Part shown: positions 1-11,260 of the stretch, piece by piece
How the letters are laid out: the number at the start of each line of letters is the position of its first letter
Position numbering within the stretch: the first letter of the stretch is position 1
Source: Caenorhabditis remanei
Lineage: Eukaryota; Nematoda; Chromadorea; Rhabditida; Rhabditidae
Reading direction: 5' to 3'
DNA: 64,000 bases
Assembly: GCF_010183535.1 (NCBI RefSeq)
Contig: NC_071331.1
Coordinates: 434,001-498,000 of the forward strand
Program-made: the position numbers and the translations under genes
The notes under the pieces: generated by a model
Told to the model about the DNA's origin: nothing
Seen by the model: the letters and a program-made list of their open reading frames with translations, nothing else
The model's database searches: none

Positions 1-403
1 GGAGAGAAACTGTCAAGTGAAACTAGCACACATCAATCCAAAGAAGTTCAAGAGTGTCCAGAATGTATCTGTCTGGTTTTTGGGACTCGAACTTATCGAG
101 AATGTGAAGAATTCGGATTTGACTGCGGAGATTGAAGGATTCAAAAAGAATGTTGAAAAGCAAGCAAAAGGAATTCAAATCACTCTCGATGCTACCTATG
201 TCAAGAGATCGGATTTGATTAAATGGATTCCAGTTGCCGATTTGAAAAAGGGACGATTCGTGAACAAGTCAACTGGAACTACTACTAGTAAGAAGCGCCC
301 AGTCTCTTCGTCCCCACCGTCATCAGAAGTCTCTCAAATTGCTGCCAAGAAGCCGTGCATCGATATTAATGGCCCTTTCATCAAGATGAAGTCTAATAAT
401 TGA
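1..403 (+). CDS. Poly(A) polymerase, C-terminal exon (partial)
   Basis: The reading frame is open from the window edge (about 5 residues before the GTG at 17) and stops at 401-403, so this is the last exon of a gene starting outside the window. The residues VSVWFLGLEL, a spaced FKKNVEKQ helix and HVKR-like YVKRSDL match the C-terminal RNA-binding domain of canonical nuclear poly(A) polymerases (PAPOLA family), which add the poly(A) tail to mRNA. The tail after it is Ser/Lys rich with two basic patches (KKRP, KKPC), like the nuclear-localisation region of the family but much shorter than in vertebrates. An AATAAA lies at 471-476. C. elegans has several pap genes; I cannot say which one this is. 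Confidence 0.8.
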   Translation, partial: ERNCQVKLAHINPKKFKSVQNVSVWFLGLELIENVKNSDLTAEIEGFKKNVEKQAKGIQITLDATYVKRSDLIKWIPVADLKKGRFVNKSTGTTTSKKRPVSSSPPSSEVSQIAAKKPCIDINGPFIKMKSNN

Positions 404-470
404 ATCACTAATTGCTTTGTTTTATTACTATAATTTATAAACTTAACTATATTTCCTAAAAAAAAACTTT

Positions 471-476
471 AATAAA
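471..476 (+). terminator. Poly(A) signal of the poly(A) polymerase gene
   Basis: A canonical AATAAA lies 68 bases past the stop codon in AT-rich DNA, a normal distance for a nematode 3' UTR. Confidence 0.6.
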
Positions 477-697
477 ATTTCAAAAAACTGTTTTTCCTCG
501 CTATCTTTTTCACACTGACACTTGACTTGCAATTGTTTTCGAACGAATGTTCGACCAATTTTCCTAAATTTCTGATATTGTTACTCATCTCTATTAAATG
601 AGTTATCATCAACAACTTTTTTGTGCAACAGAGCACAAATTTGGGCTCTTTTCGAAATTGCACAAAGTGGGCGGAGCCTCTTTTCTCCCCCATTTTC

Positions 698-1737
698 TCA
701 CTTCTTCTTTATTGTCTTCTTCGTCTTCTTATCTACTGCCGCCTTGAATGTTTCGTCTTGAAAAAACTGAAATTAAAAAAATAATTATCGAAATCACAAG
801 AATTCCATTAAAATCTACATGTATTCCACACAATTTGAGTCCTTTCTCACTCTGATACTTAACGATTCGATTGAGATGATCCACCTCGACATACGACTCC
901 CATTGCAGTCTGGAAATGAGAGAAACTCAAAATTTTCAATTAAATTTCGATTACTTTTTCAAAAAATTCGGATCAATCGGCGCACTCAACGCGAACAACA
1001 TTCTCGCCTTCTCATCCAAATCCAGCTCTTTCATTTCTGGAATTTTCTGACGATATTTGATTATTTTCTCCAAGAAAACGCTCTTCGCTGTGTTCGATTT
1101 CCATAATTCCTTGAATTTCTGACATAAAGCACTCAAATTAATCGGAGAATTCGCGGTTTTTGACTCATCGCGAAGAAGTTTAATGAATTCTTTGTTTTCT
1201 TCAATATATCTATCTTCGATGGCTAGTAAAACGCGTCCATCGAATGATCTGTATTTCAGAATCCGATTCCGTTCGTCCACCTCGACTTCTGCCGATTTTT
1301 GCATTCTGAAAATGAAGGAAACTTGTTTTTTCAAGTTTTTTCACATAAAAAATTCAAATATATAAAAAAGAATGTAAATAATTTATTACAATTCCAAAAA
1401 TTCTCCGTCGACCGACGCTTTCACTGCGAACATCATTTTCACTTTCGTCACATTGTCGACATCCGGCAACTCATGGATTCGTTCCCGGTACCGCCCGATT
1501 CTGAAATTATTGAATTTAGGGTTTTTAAGAACCGCCCATCTGTCAGTTTGCTCTTTTTTCTCCGCACCGCCCATCTTACCTATCCGCCAACTGTTTCGCT
1601 GAGCGCCCCGATCCATTTTTCGTTTTGAACTCTCTACACAACTGTCTTAAATTGAACGGCGATGTAACGGACTCCGCCTTTTTGACGATGAATTTCAGCA
1701 AATCATCATGTTCTGTTTTGAGGCCAAACAAGCTCAT
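698..1737 (-). CDS. Protein with two tandem SPK domains
   Basis: Five exons can be joined in frame: 1580-1737, 1390-1500, 955-1305, 819-909 and 698-766, giving 259 residues. The unit runs from an N-terminal helix through SPxNLxxLCxxFK and RYRxRIHEL to KxxMxFAxxAxVDxxFLE. It occurs twice, ending in GEFLEL and PNFLKK, and each copy is followed by a similar VEVDxxNRIxKY segment. This is the nematode-expanded SPK domain, found with SET or PHD domains and alone; its role is poorly known. The C-terminus is lysine rich. Exons 2 and 3 also end in frame at stop codons if not spliced (TAA at 1386 and 951), which could mislead gene finders into two short genes. A TTTCCAG just upstream of the ATG at 1737 may be an SL1 trans-splice site or an earlier intron acceptor. 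Confidence 0.72.
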
Positions 1738-2212
1738 TTCGCTGGAAATTTAAAAGTGTTTTGAGATCGAAAAATTTCGTCGAAAAGAAAATGACTCCGT
1801 CGTCAGATGTTATGCATTGTCCGCAAACACCGTCACGACAAAATGCGGACCGTTAAAAGGGCGGCGCATTTGAAAAGAGAAAATTGTTTAAAAAAAAAGT
1901 TATTTCTCGACGATTTCTTCTGGATTTTTTTATTGAAAATATTATTTAAATAACTTTAATTTCTTTGTTCGCCGGTTTCGATACATTTTGACGTTATTAC
2001 CGCTCACACAGTTTGTATGTAACTTGCGATATTTTGCTGAAATCTCTGAAAGCCACATTAATAAAAATTAGTTTATTTCGATAGAAAACAGACAAGAAAT
2101 GGGCGTGAGAAAGTGAAAGAGAGGTAGAAAGAGTATCGAATCGAATTAGGGAAATTATGCGAGCTTTTGAAGCTTTTTAAAAGGAAATAATAAAAATAGT
2201 TATAAAAGAAAA
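1738..2212. other. Intergenic region, no gene seen
   Basis: AT-rich spacer between the SPK gene's 5' end and the 3' end of the copine gene. I see no coding exon or clear repeat. TTTATT at about 1930, read on the minus strand as AATAAA, could serve the copine mRNA. Confidence 0.5.
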
Positions 2213-5200
2213 TTAATACATAGGCGGCGCGGAAGCATTGGGAATCTCCTGGGTCACTGGATTCTGATTCTGAAATCCAAGGGGCGGAGCCTGTCGTTTC
2301 GTTCCGATTCCATCGAAAATTGGATCATATTCGGGTGGTGGGGAATCTCTTTGCCACGGAGTGTCCACTGGTCGAGGCTCGAATCCACGTTGTTTCATGT
2401 ATCCAGTCAATTGTCCGGGCACTTCATACAACACTTCTCTCGCCAAATTCTCCTGAATCACGTCGGGATCAAGATAGAGGCCACGCCCATTATTCAGAAA
2501 TTCTCGAATTGTGACGAATTGAACAATGTCTCGTTGAGCGATACGGGAATCCTGTTGGAGAAGTGAATCGTCACTATCCAACTCGTGCATTTTCTCGAAA
2601 TCCTCGTTGCCGACACCGATGATGATGATCGAGAGAGGGAGACCGGAGGCCTGGAAGAAAAGAGATAAAAATTGATTTTAGGAAAAAAAAACTTTTAAAA
2701 AACGGGTTTTGTGCCTCAAAATCATAGTTGTCAAGGCCCGGCCCGGGCCGGGCCGGGCCGGGCCTTGTCGGCGAAATCAGGGCCCGGCCCGGCCCGAAGG
2801 CCCGGCCCGGCCCGAAGGCCCGGGCAAATTGGCGCGAAAGTCAAATTTTCAAATTTTTTTCAAATTTTTTGAATTTTTTTGCGAAAAAGTCACTTTTTTC
2901 GACTATCAGTCAGAATTAGAAGAAATTCTGAAAAATAGTCAAAAATGGTCACATTTCCGATGAAAAATTGAAAAAAATTGGAAAAAAAAATTGGAAAAAA
3001 AAAGGTCGTTTTTTGAAGCCGGGCCTTCGGGCCGGGCCGGGCCTTGAAAATTTTCTACCGGCCCGGCCCGGCCCGGGCCTTCGGGCCTTGCCGGGCCGGC
3101 CCGGGCCTTGACAACTATGCTCAAAATGGTTCAATTTTTTGAAAATTTCCATATTTTTCTTCCGAAAAACCAGAAAACGGTGCACTAACGCTTTGGAACT
3201 GCTTCAGCATTAGAGCGCGCTTGCATTTTTACTCGATTTAAGATTTTTTTTCCAAAAATCCAGAAAAACCAGAAAACCCACATTAATAATAGATCGAATA
3301 GTGGCGTGCATATCGCAGATAATTCCATCGGTAATAATCAATAAAATCTGATATCTCGCTGAATCGTGCATCATATTCTGTGCTTTCTGCGCGACAGTAT
3401 CAATAATCGGAGCGAAATTCGTCGGTCCGTACAATTGAACATTCTGAAGAGAGTGACGATACGCAGACATTACTCCATTGATTCCGATGACTTGAGATGT
3501 TCCACGTTGCAAATCCAGAGGGAAGATGGCTGAAACTGACGATTGATACGGTAGTTTTGCACCGAATCCGAACGCTTCGAACGTTTTCGACGAGTTGTAA
3601 TGTTGACAGATGGAGAGGACTGATCTGCAAATGCGTTCTATTGAAAAGTTAGATTATTGGGTTCACTGGAGCGCGTTTGTATTATTTCAAGTGCTTGAAT
3701 TTTGTGTCAGCGCTAAAAGATGAGATTTTCAACTTCCCTAACGGTTTTGGAGAAAAAAATGTGCTGAAAATCTATTTTTTTTAACAAAAAAAAGCTCTAG
3801 AAGCTCAAATTTACGAAAACTTCTGAAATTTCAGTTAGAAACAATATGTTGATGTAAAGAGACTGCAAATGCGCTCTGTTGAGAAATGTGATTATTAGGT
3901 TCACAGGAGCGCGTTTACACTGTTTCAAGCGTTCGTCAGGCTAAAGGAGAGATTTCCTACTGAAAAATCTTTTTCCAATCGGTTTTCGAGAAAAAAAATT
4001 GCTGAAAATCTAATTTCTTTTAACAAAAATGTTCTAAAAGTGAGTTTTTCAACCTCAATTTTACAAAAATCGCTCACTTAGAGCTTTCAGTTTGAAAAAA
4101 GTTTCGGGCTGAATTTCTAACATTAAAAACCGCATAAAATCCAATTTTGAAGCGACTTTTTAGCGATTTTAATCGAAAAAACCAAAAAATTTCAGTGAAA
4201 AACAACATGCATTGCTACAAGTGCGCTCTGTTGAGAATACTCACTTAACTATATTACCGGGATAGCAAACGTGCTCTATCGGCACAATATCCCCTAGTAG
4301 TATGTACCCGCGCTCCACCGGACTCTTCCTCCTTATCTAATTTTTAAACAAAAAACGTTCTAAAAGTGAGTTTTTTGACCTCAAATTTACCAAAACCGCG
4401 AAAAATGCAATGTTTAACACCACGATCTGAAAATTTCAGTCTGAAACATTATATACATTGCTAAAAGTGCGCTCTATAGAGCGGGATAGCAAACGTGCTC
4501 TATCGGCATTTTTTTCGATTCAAAATACCCTAGGAGTCTGTAACCGCGCTCCACCGGACTCACCTCAATGCCAACTCATATTGATTCGGCCTATCGGCAG
4601 CCATATAATGAAGTGACGACGAGTTTTTCGGTGCTCCATTCGACGCGGTGAAGTCAACAGCGACGGCGAAATCCAATTGAGTTCCACCTGATATGAAATC
4701 AAGAAATGTCGGTTCGACGACTATTCTTGAATTCCAGATTTTCAGAGTTCCCGATGATTTGTACTTGTCTCCTTTTTTCGCCTTTTTCTTCTCATTTGTC
4801 AGCTAAAAAATTAGATTCTCAATGGAGCGCACTTTCTCAAATCTTACCAAAATCTCGACGGTTCCCCCTCCAGGACCTCCTTTCAACAACTCGTTTAGTG
4901 TAGTTTGTGCCGTTCCAATCAAGTCGTCTCTAGAAAATTTGGCTTCACCACGCGGCTCTTCACCCCTACAAACACCGTGCCGTGTTTTTGGAGAAACAAA
5001 AAAAAAACACGAATAATTGGGGGAAATATTGAAACAAAAAGGACACGACACGACTAACAAGGGAAAGAAAAAACAAAAACTCACTTCTTCCATTTGTCGT
5101 GATCGTAACACTCGATTAGAATTGGTCTGAAAACAGAGAGAGAATTGTGAAATGAAAAATCAATAATTTCTAAAATTGAACTAATTTCTCAAGAATTTGA

Positions 5201-7949
5201 GATTCAAACAGAAAATTGCGAGATGTGATGGCTGGGAACTCCGAATTCTCGAAAAATGTGTCGGAAAAAGCGGGCGGAGCTTCAAAAACAGCAATTTTCA
5301 GCTCAAAATCCATCAAATAGCGTTTAAAATCGGTGTATTTCTGTGTGTCTGTGTATCTGTCGTCCGGATGTCCGAAATTATCAAGAAATTGGCCTAAAAT
5401 GCCTAACTGATCTTCTGTGTACCGGATGTCTGTCTGTGTATCCAATAGTCCAGATGTCCGACTTCCGGACATCTGGATATACAGACGGACAATCATTTTG
5501 TCTGTCTGTGCATCTATACGGACATCTGGACGAGGGCTGTGCGAAAACTTTTTTCGGGTAGTTTTCGAAAAAAAAATCGTTTGAAAAAATTATGAAATTT
5601 CTGCTTAAATTTTCAAAAAATAGTTAAAAATAGTGATTTCTCGAATTTTTCTGAAATTGTTTCTAATAATGTACTCAAAAACAGGTTTCTGGGGGTCTGT
5701 CTTCGAAATATTTACAGTTTTCATACAAATTCAAGATTTTTGCATCCGATTTTTTCAGACTATTTGTTGAAATTTTGTTCAAATTTTTTGGAGACAAAGT
5801 TTTCCGGAAAATGTTTCTCACAGCCCTGATCCCGGAGTCAAACCTCATTTTCCGTCTCTGATATTAAACCCCGCCCTCTTTCAGCTATCTTGTCACAAGA
5901 AAAGCGCGGTTTAGTAGACAGCTGGAAGGGGGCGTGGCTTACTATCAGAGCACAGTCTGTCATTTGCTCAACTCAGTCCTTACAACTGCGCTCCACCGAA
6001 ATGCCCTTGAAAAATGTCTCTTTTTATCTGCGTCTCTCAATTTCGCACACTATTTTCATCGATTTCGGTAGAGCGCGGTTGTAAAAAGCGTGCCGTGCTA
6101 ATACGAACCTATCGCCCTCTTTTCCACACAATGTCTGTGTATTAATCTGAACAGTCGCCCATCTTGGATCCAATGTCTTCTGTTTCACTTCTGTTCGATG
6201 CACCAAATGACTACTTCCATCATCAAATTTCCGTTTAAAATTGAGATATGGATCAGATTTTCCAAACAAATCCTTCTTATCCAACGACTCTCCACACACG
6301 TCGAATTGAATCTTCTCCATCTTTTCATCCTCCTCCGCACGGATTGTGATTGAACCAGTTTTCGTGTTTTTGTCTCTGCAAAATTCCGATTTTTAGACGA
6401 AACAAATGAGTTTTTTGTCGATTGATAGCTGAAAATTCATGATTTTTAGGGTTTTTTGACTCAAAAAACGGTAAAAATTCAGAAATTTTCGATTTTTGCA
6501 TACTTGTCAAGGCCGGCTTCAAAACTGAACCAATTTTTATCAAAATGGGATCATTTTTGAGGATTTTTCAGAATTTCTTCTAATTCTGAATTATAGTCAA
6601 AAATTTGACAAAAAACTCGAAAAAATTTGAAATTTGAATTTTCAACTTTGGCGCCAAGTACCCGGGTCTTGAATGGAATTTTGGTCAATTTATAGCTGAA
6701 AATTCATAATTTTCAAGGTTATTTAGGACGAAAAACCCGTTTTTTTCACAAAAAAATCATGAAAATCTCCCATTCCCTGACTGACTTATTTCTCCACTGA
6801 GCTCCAATTTCTCCATGTTTTCCGAGATGTGCTTTGAGTGTCGAATAACTGACAATTTGCGCCAAAACGCATTCGAATCGACCCAAGAAATCATGGGAGG
6901 ACAGGTCTTGGCCAACGTTTGGACTATCAGCGTCGTATCTGAATAAGAATTTATTTGAGAAAGTATGGAATTTAGACTCTAAATTTAGAGCAGGAAACAT
7001 CAAAAAATTCATATCTGGTGCGCTTTCGGCGCGTTTATACATTTTAAATTTGATAGAAAACAATAAAAATTTAGACAATTGTTCGATTTTCGGAGGCAGG
7101 CGCGCGTTTGACGCGTTTGTTCATTTTAAACTTGAAATTTTCTGATTAAAAACAGGAAATTGTCCGTATTTCGGAGCCTGGAGTGCCTTTGACGCGTTTT
7201 CCAGTTATTTCGAGCTTAAAAACGTAAGTTTCTGACAAAATTCAGAATTCAAATGCCTGAAATTTATCTGAAATCATTAATAATAACTAGTTTCTTGAGA
7301 ATTTCAGCGGAATTTCAATTCTGAAATCCTTTTTTGAGAATTTGGAAGAATTGCATGCCTCTGGCGCGCCTTTGACTCGTTTCTGACTCAAAAACTCTCA
7401 AATTTCTTTCATTTTCTTACATTTCGAAGCGTAACAACTGTGTTTCTTCGAAGAAATACGGTAGAAGGAATGTCTTTGTGAATTGTGGATTCAGATTGTT
7501 CATCACCACTTCAGTTCTTCCTCTTTCCGTCCATTGAGCATCTTGCCACGTGGCTAATTCAATTGATTCCGTCGTCGTCGACTTCTTTCCACTCGTTTTC
7601 TCGTAAATCAAACAGATCGGATCGGATTTCGAGAAGACGTCGAGATCTTGTAGATGGCTGGAATGGGAAGGGAATTTTGTTGGAAGAGTTGGAATTTTTC
7701 ATACTTGTTAAGGCTTGGCGCCAAAGTGGAAATTTCAATTTTTTTGAATACTTTCGACTACCATTCAGAATTAGAGGAAATTTTGAAAAATCATCAAAAA
7801 TGTTGTAAAAAAAGACAAAAATTGAAGTTTTTTGAAGCCAGGCCTTGACAAGTATGGATTTTTAGTTATTACTTTGCTGAAATTGTCAGTCTAACATTGG
7901 TTTTTGGTCTAGAAGAGTCCACTATGCCGAGTGACGATGGCTGATTCAT
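2213..7949 (-). CDS. nra-1: Copine (two C2 domains plus vWA domain), NRA-1-like
   Basis: Nine exons join in frame to 637 residues: 7873-7949, 7421-7657, 6786-6938, 6109-6375, 5085-5126, 4848-4965, 4564-4802, 3282-3624 and 2213-2650. Copines are calcium-dependent phospholipid-binding proteins of the plasma membrane. C2A starts at about residue 20 (FSKSDPICLIYE); C2B holds FGKSDPYLNF and ECYDHDKW; the vWA/copine domain runs from VAVDFTASNG through YQSSVSAIFPL, YGPTNFAPII and LLIITDGIICD to SIIIIGVGNEDF. The C-terminus is Pro-rich, ending SAPPMY. In C. elegans, nra-1 affects nicotinic receptor surface levels. The symbol rests on family, length and neighbours. A TTTTCAG just before the start is a possible SL1 site. 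Introns are loaded with small transposons, one ending 4-7 bases from the exon 4 donor. Confidence 0.9.
2723..3119. repeat. GC-rich foldback element in copine intron 8
   Basis: The element opens with CATAGTTGTCAAGGCCCGGCC and closes with the reverse complement ending CTTGACAACTATG. Both arms are built of reiterated GGCCCG/GGGCC with GAAGG interruptions, so the ends are extremely GC rich, while the centre is AT rich (TTCAGAATTAGAAGAAATTCTG type). This is a palindromic MITE-like element about 397 bases long. Its central sequence is related to the elements at 6501-6660, 7701-7855 and 15205-15370. Confidence 0.85.
3629..4510. repeat. Diverged tandem copies of a GCGCTCT-containing unit in copine intron 7
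   Basis: The phrase AAATGCGCTCTGTTGAGAA, or a close variant, recurs at about 3629, 3867, 4219 and 4465. The first two are followed by a TTCA(C/T)(T/A)GGAGCGCGTTT block, the last two by GGGATAGCAAACGTGCTCTATCGG. Spacing is about 240-350 bases. It looks like local duplication of an intronic repeat. Confidence 0.7.
5338..5532. repeat. Imperfect palindromic CGGACATCTGGA repeat
   Basis: Short words TCTGTCTGTG(T/C)ATC and GGACATCTGGA alternate in both orientations and form nested hairpins. A closely related element lies at 12784-12945 in the ZIP gene, and a short remnant at about 13275. It abuts the MITE at 5533. Confidence 0.75.
5533..5827. mobile_element. MITE with AGGGCTGTGCG / CACAGCCCT ends
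   Basis: About 295 bases bounded by AGGGCTGTGCGAAAA and its inverted partner TTTCTCACAGCCCT, with an AT-rich interior and no coding potential. A second, end-truncated copy lies at about 10931-11260 with the same internal order, including TTCGAAATA(T/C)TTACAGTTTTCATA. Confidence 0.8.
5970..6102. mobile_element. MITE, TTAGCACGGCACGC family (copy 1)
   Basis: Inverted ends: one reads CTTACAACTGCGCTCCACCGAAATG, the other is the reverse complement of TTAGCACGGCACGC followed by TTTACAACCGCGCTCTACC. The middle carries GTCTCTTTTTATCTGCGTCTCTCAATTTCG. Related copies are at 28558, 35690, 41268 and 41966. The right end lies 4-7 bases from the splice donor of copine exon 4. Confidence 0.8.
7701..7855. 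mobile_element. MITE with ATACTTGTTAAGGC / GCCTTGACAAGTAT ends
   Basis: A complete 155-base palindromic element in copine intron 1. A one-ended relative starts at about 6501, and interior-only relatives lie at about 14935-15015 and 15205-15370. All share the interior words CAGAATTAGA(A/G)GAAATT and AAAAATCATCA. Confidence 0.75.
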
Positions 7950-8084
7950 TTGGGGGCGCTGAAAACTTTTTTGCTTCAAATTCTACAAGGAAAATTCAAA
8001 AAGAAAAAGGCAAAAAATCAAGCGAAAAGTAAACAAAATGGACGATTATAAGGGTTACGAATGGGAAAAGAGAGAAATAGAGAG
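7950..8084. other. Start of the copine upstream region
   Basis: The interval 7950-11728 between the copine start and the ZIP gene's 3' end has no coding exon that I can support. It holds the three repeat copies listed next, purine-rich simple sequence (8850-8960, 10690-10830) and one truncated MITE. The copine promoter must lie here. Confidence 0.5.
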
Positions 8085-8440
8085 AAAAAGAGAACACGTG
8101 ATAACAAAAAAGAGTAGAGAATATATGAATCACCCCACCGGAAACGTTTTTTATCTTTTCGAACAAATTTTTTTGGTTAAACCGCCGAAAACCGGAATTT
8201 TCGAGCGGAATCGATGCAAAGAAGATGAAAAGATTAATATTAGAACAGTTAAACTCAAAAAATGGAAGAGAAATGATCAAAACATAATTTTTGTTTCTAT
8301 TTAAAAATAGAAAATTCGTGCGTAAATCGACACCAATTTGCTCGTAAAATAAGGTGCATTGTATGTGATTGTTCGTAAGATCGAGTACATTGTACGTGAA
8401 AAACTCAAGCGCGCGGTTTTTTAAATTTTGAACTTAGAAT
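8085..8440. repeat. ~400-base repeat upstream of the copine gene, copy 1
   Basis: The copy starts with a GAGAAATAGAGA-rich stretch, then ATGAATCA(C)CACCGGAAA and GATTAATATTAGAACAGT. It ends in a conserved block, TAAATCGACACC, CTCGTAAAATAAGGTGCATTG, GTACATTGTACGTG and CTCAAGCGCGCGGTTTTT. Copies 2 and 3 follow at 9290 and 9740. Confidence 0.75.
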
Positions 8441-8944
8441 GACAACTTTCACACAAAATGTTTAGATTCACAAGAACCACGGAAAGATGCGATTTTCGTG
8501 ACAATTTTCTACAATTTCTGGCAGATTCTGAGCGGAAAACGCACGAAATTCTCGCTTTTTGTTAGCGTTTCCGCTCAAAAACACACCTTTTCATGCTAAA
8601 CATGCAAATTTTCAAGAAGAAGAAAAAAAAACTAACAAAAAAAAAAGAAAATATTAAATTAAATTTATTAAAATTGAAGTTGGAGTCGGTGAATCGTGAG
8701 TTGTGGATAGTGGAAGCAACCTCTGAAAAAGGAAAAAACATATTTTTTGGTCGGAAAATGGAAAATGAGATTTTGAAAGAAACATATGAATGCAATTCGA
8801 TCAAAATGCTGGTTGAAAACAAAAGGGAAATTGAAAAATGAGAAAAAAAGGGAAAAAAGAGGTGAAGCAACACCGAAGATGAAGAAGATAGAGGAGAGAG
8901 AGAGGTCACAACAAGAGAGACGCAGAGAAATAAAGAGAGAAACG

Positions 8945-8962
8945 GAGATGTCTGCGTCTCTC
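8945..8962 (+). promoter_or_regulatory. CTGCGTCTCT-type promoter motif
   Basis: TCTGCGTCTCTCTC occurs here and again at about 10600 (upstream of the copine), and as GAGAGACGCAGA at about 31868 (between the SLC17 and carboxylase genes). This word is known to be over-represented upstream of Caenorhabditis genes. It also occurs inside the MITE family at 5970, so position alone does not prove a promoter role. Confidence 0.4.
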
Positions 8963-9289
8963 TCATCTCATTGTTGAAATTGTTGTGGAAAATACCACTG
9001 GAAATGAGAGGAGAGGAGATGAAATTGGAGCCCCGTCTATTTGGGGTCGTAATTGTTGATGCCTAGATGCTCTTTCGAGAAGAAAACAATGGAGAGGGAC
9101 ATCTGGATGAAACGACAAACAGATGGGCAGAAAACGCAAGAATAAAAATGAGGAAATCGAGAGAAAATTGGAGAGAAAACTGGGTTGATTTCAAGTTTTT
9201 CTGGTTTTTTTTTGTTGAAAAATCGGATTTTTAGCCTGTAATTGAGAAAACTTTGACAATTCGAAAATCTGCTGTACCGGAGACATTCG

Positions 9290-9700
9290 AGAGAAATAGA
9301 GAACGGATGGTAACAAAAAAGGAGAAAAGAAGATATGAATCATCACCCGAAACAGTTTTAATCTTTTTCAAAAAAATGAAATGATCACCGATAACATTTC
9401 TCTATCAGTTCCGTACAAAAAATGCAGGTTAATCGCCAAAAACTGGAATTTTCGTGCGGAATCAATGCAATAGAGATGAAGAGATTAATATTACAATAGT
9501 AACAAAAAAAGAATTGGAGAGATCACACTAAAAACGAAGGAGAAACGACAAAAAACCTGATAAAATTCCTAAATAGAAAATTCCGCGTAAATCGACACCT
9601 CCTTGCTCGTAGAATAAGGTGCATTGTATGTTACTTCTCGTAAGATCACGTACATTGTACGTGGTAGACTCAAGCGCGCGGTTTTTCAAATTTTAATAAG
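9290..9700. repeat. ~400-base repeat upstream of the copine gene, copy 2
   Basis: It has the same order of blocks as copy 1 and stands head to tail with copy 3 at about 450 bases. It keeps the AAGGTGCATTGTATG, GTACATTGTACGTGG and AAGCGCGCGGTTTTT motifs. Confidence 0.75.
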
Positions 9701-9739
9701 AGTGATTTAATCAGGCGATTTTTGTCGGGATTCAGAGAA

Positions 9740-10105
9740 ATGAGAGAGAAAGAGAAATAGAGAATTGAATGTTTACAAAAAAAAACAAGTAGAAAAGATG
9801 TAAATCATCACCGGAAATATGTTTTATTTTTTTCGAACAAAACATTTAATTAAACCGAAAATTTGGAATTCTCGAGTGGAACTAATGGAATAGAAGAAGA
9901 TAGATTAATATTAGAACAGTAAAACACAAAAAAATGGGAGAGATCACATTAAAAACGAAGGAGAAACGACCAAAAACATGATAAAAATAGAAAATTCCGC
10001 GTAAATCGACACCGACTTGCTCGTAAAATAAGGTGCATTGGTGTGATTGTTCGTAAGATCAAGTGCATTGTACGTGGTAGACTAAAGCGCGCGGTTTTTT
10101 AAATT
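9740..10105. repeat. ~400-base repeat upstream of the copine gene, copy 3
   Basis: It has the same order of blocks as copies 1 and 2. The conserved 3' block is about 120 bases and better preserved than the rest. Confidence 0.75.
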
Positions 10106-10930
10106 TTAACAGGAGTGATTCCGAATGCAGAATAACGAATTTTTGTTTCTTTCTCATTTTTGGTTCAAAGACACACCTTCTTTTCGCTAAAAATGCAAAT
10201 CATCACGATTAATGAGAAATAAATGGGGGAAAAGAGAGATCCGGAGGGAAAAAGTGGGTAATTGATTAATTAACAAAAACGGGAAACAAATAAATAAATA
10301 CGGTTAAAACTGAAGACGGCAATTGGAGATATCTCGATCGAGAATTGAGAAGAGCGAGAAGGCGAGCTCTGAAAATAGAAAATAAATATATTTTTGAGTC
10401 GGGAAATTGGATTTTTAAAGAAAAATTGTGGATTTTTCGATTTTTTAAAGAGAAATTGGGGAAAAAAAATCGTAAATTTCAAATTTTCCAGCGAAAACTC
10501 TCTGAAAAAAACTAGAAAAGGTTCGTATCAGGTTGCTCAATTCTATTTATATCCTCTTCTTCTTCTTCTTCTTCCATCTGGCTCCTCCCCCCGAAATCTG
10601 TCTGCGTCTCTCTCTATCTCTCTCCCTAAACACGTCATTTCATAAGGAATGACGTCATTGACTTGTTGCAAAATCGAATCAAACATGAAAATGAGCTATA
10701 AGAGAGCTACAGAGCAAGAGTGAGTTATTTCGTAATTAGGGGGAATGTTGAGTTATTTTTAGAAATGACGGGAGAAAAAAGGGAAAAAGATGAAGAAGGG
10801 TAATTAGGTTATTCAGAAGGAGAGAATGGAGAGAGTTGATGTCATCTGAAAAATGACTCAAAATGAAAGATCATTTCTCGCTTCAAAATGAGTATTAAGA
10901 GATTAAACTATACTGAAAGTGGATTCAATG

Positions 10931-11260
10931 AGGGCTGTGCGGAAAAGAAAATTTTCCGATTTTTTCGGTGGTTTTCCAAAAAAAACCCGTTCGAAAATTT
11001 TCGAAAATTTTCACTGAAATTGTCAAAATTAAGTAACAAAAGTAGTCAATTTTGATTTTTTTTTCTGCAATTTTTTCTAATTTTGTATTCAAAAACATGT
11101 TTTCGGAGCATTTCTTTGAAATACTTACAGTTTTCATAGAAATTCAAGATTTTTAACTCCGAAAAACTTATTTTTTCAAAGAGTTTTCTTGAAATTATTG
11201 TTTGAATTTTCCGGTTTTGTTCGGTGTCAAAATGTTCGAAAAAAGTTTCTTTTCGATTTT
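10931..11260. mobile_element. Truncated copy of the AGGGCTGTGCG MITE
   Basis: It begins AGGGCTGTGCGGAAAAG and is collinear with the element at 5533-5827, but I do not find the closing CACAGCCCT. Confidence 0.65.

Noticed and set aside
1386..1616. Two separate short SPK genes or an operon on the minus strand
   Set aside because: Proper donors exist at 1389 and 954 and the next exons join in phase with conserved sequence on both sides, so one gene explains the data better.
2728..2963. Pro/Gly/Arg-rich frames (GPGRAGP) around 2.7-3.1 kb
   Set aside because: Translations of the GGCCCG foldback arms in a copine intron.
3920..3927. Exact CTGTTTCA in a copine intron as a piRNA promoter
   Set aside because: No YRNT start at 36-40 nt and it lies inside a local intronic repeat. 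It serves as a useful negative control.
8562..8966. 134-codon hydrophobic frame on the minus strand (and its plus-strand partner)
   Set aside because: The translation is low complexity, rich in Ser/Phe/Leu, caused by a purine-rich tract; no splice or start context.
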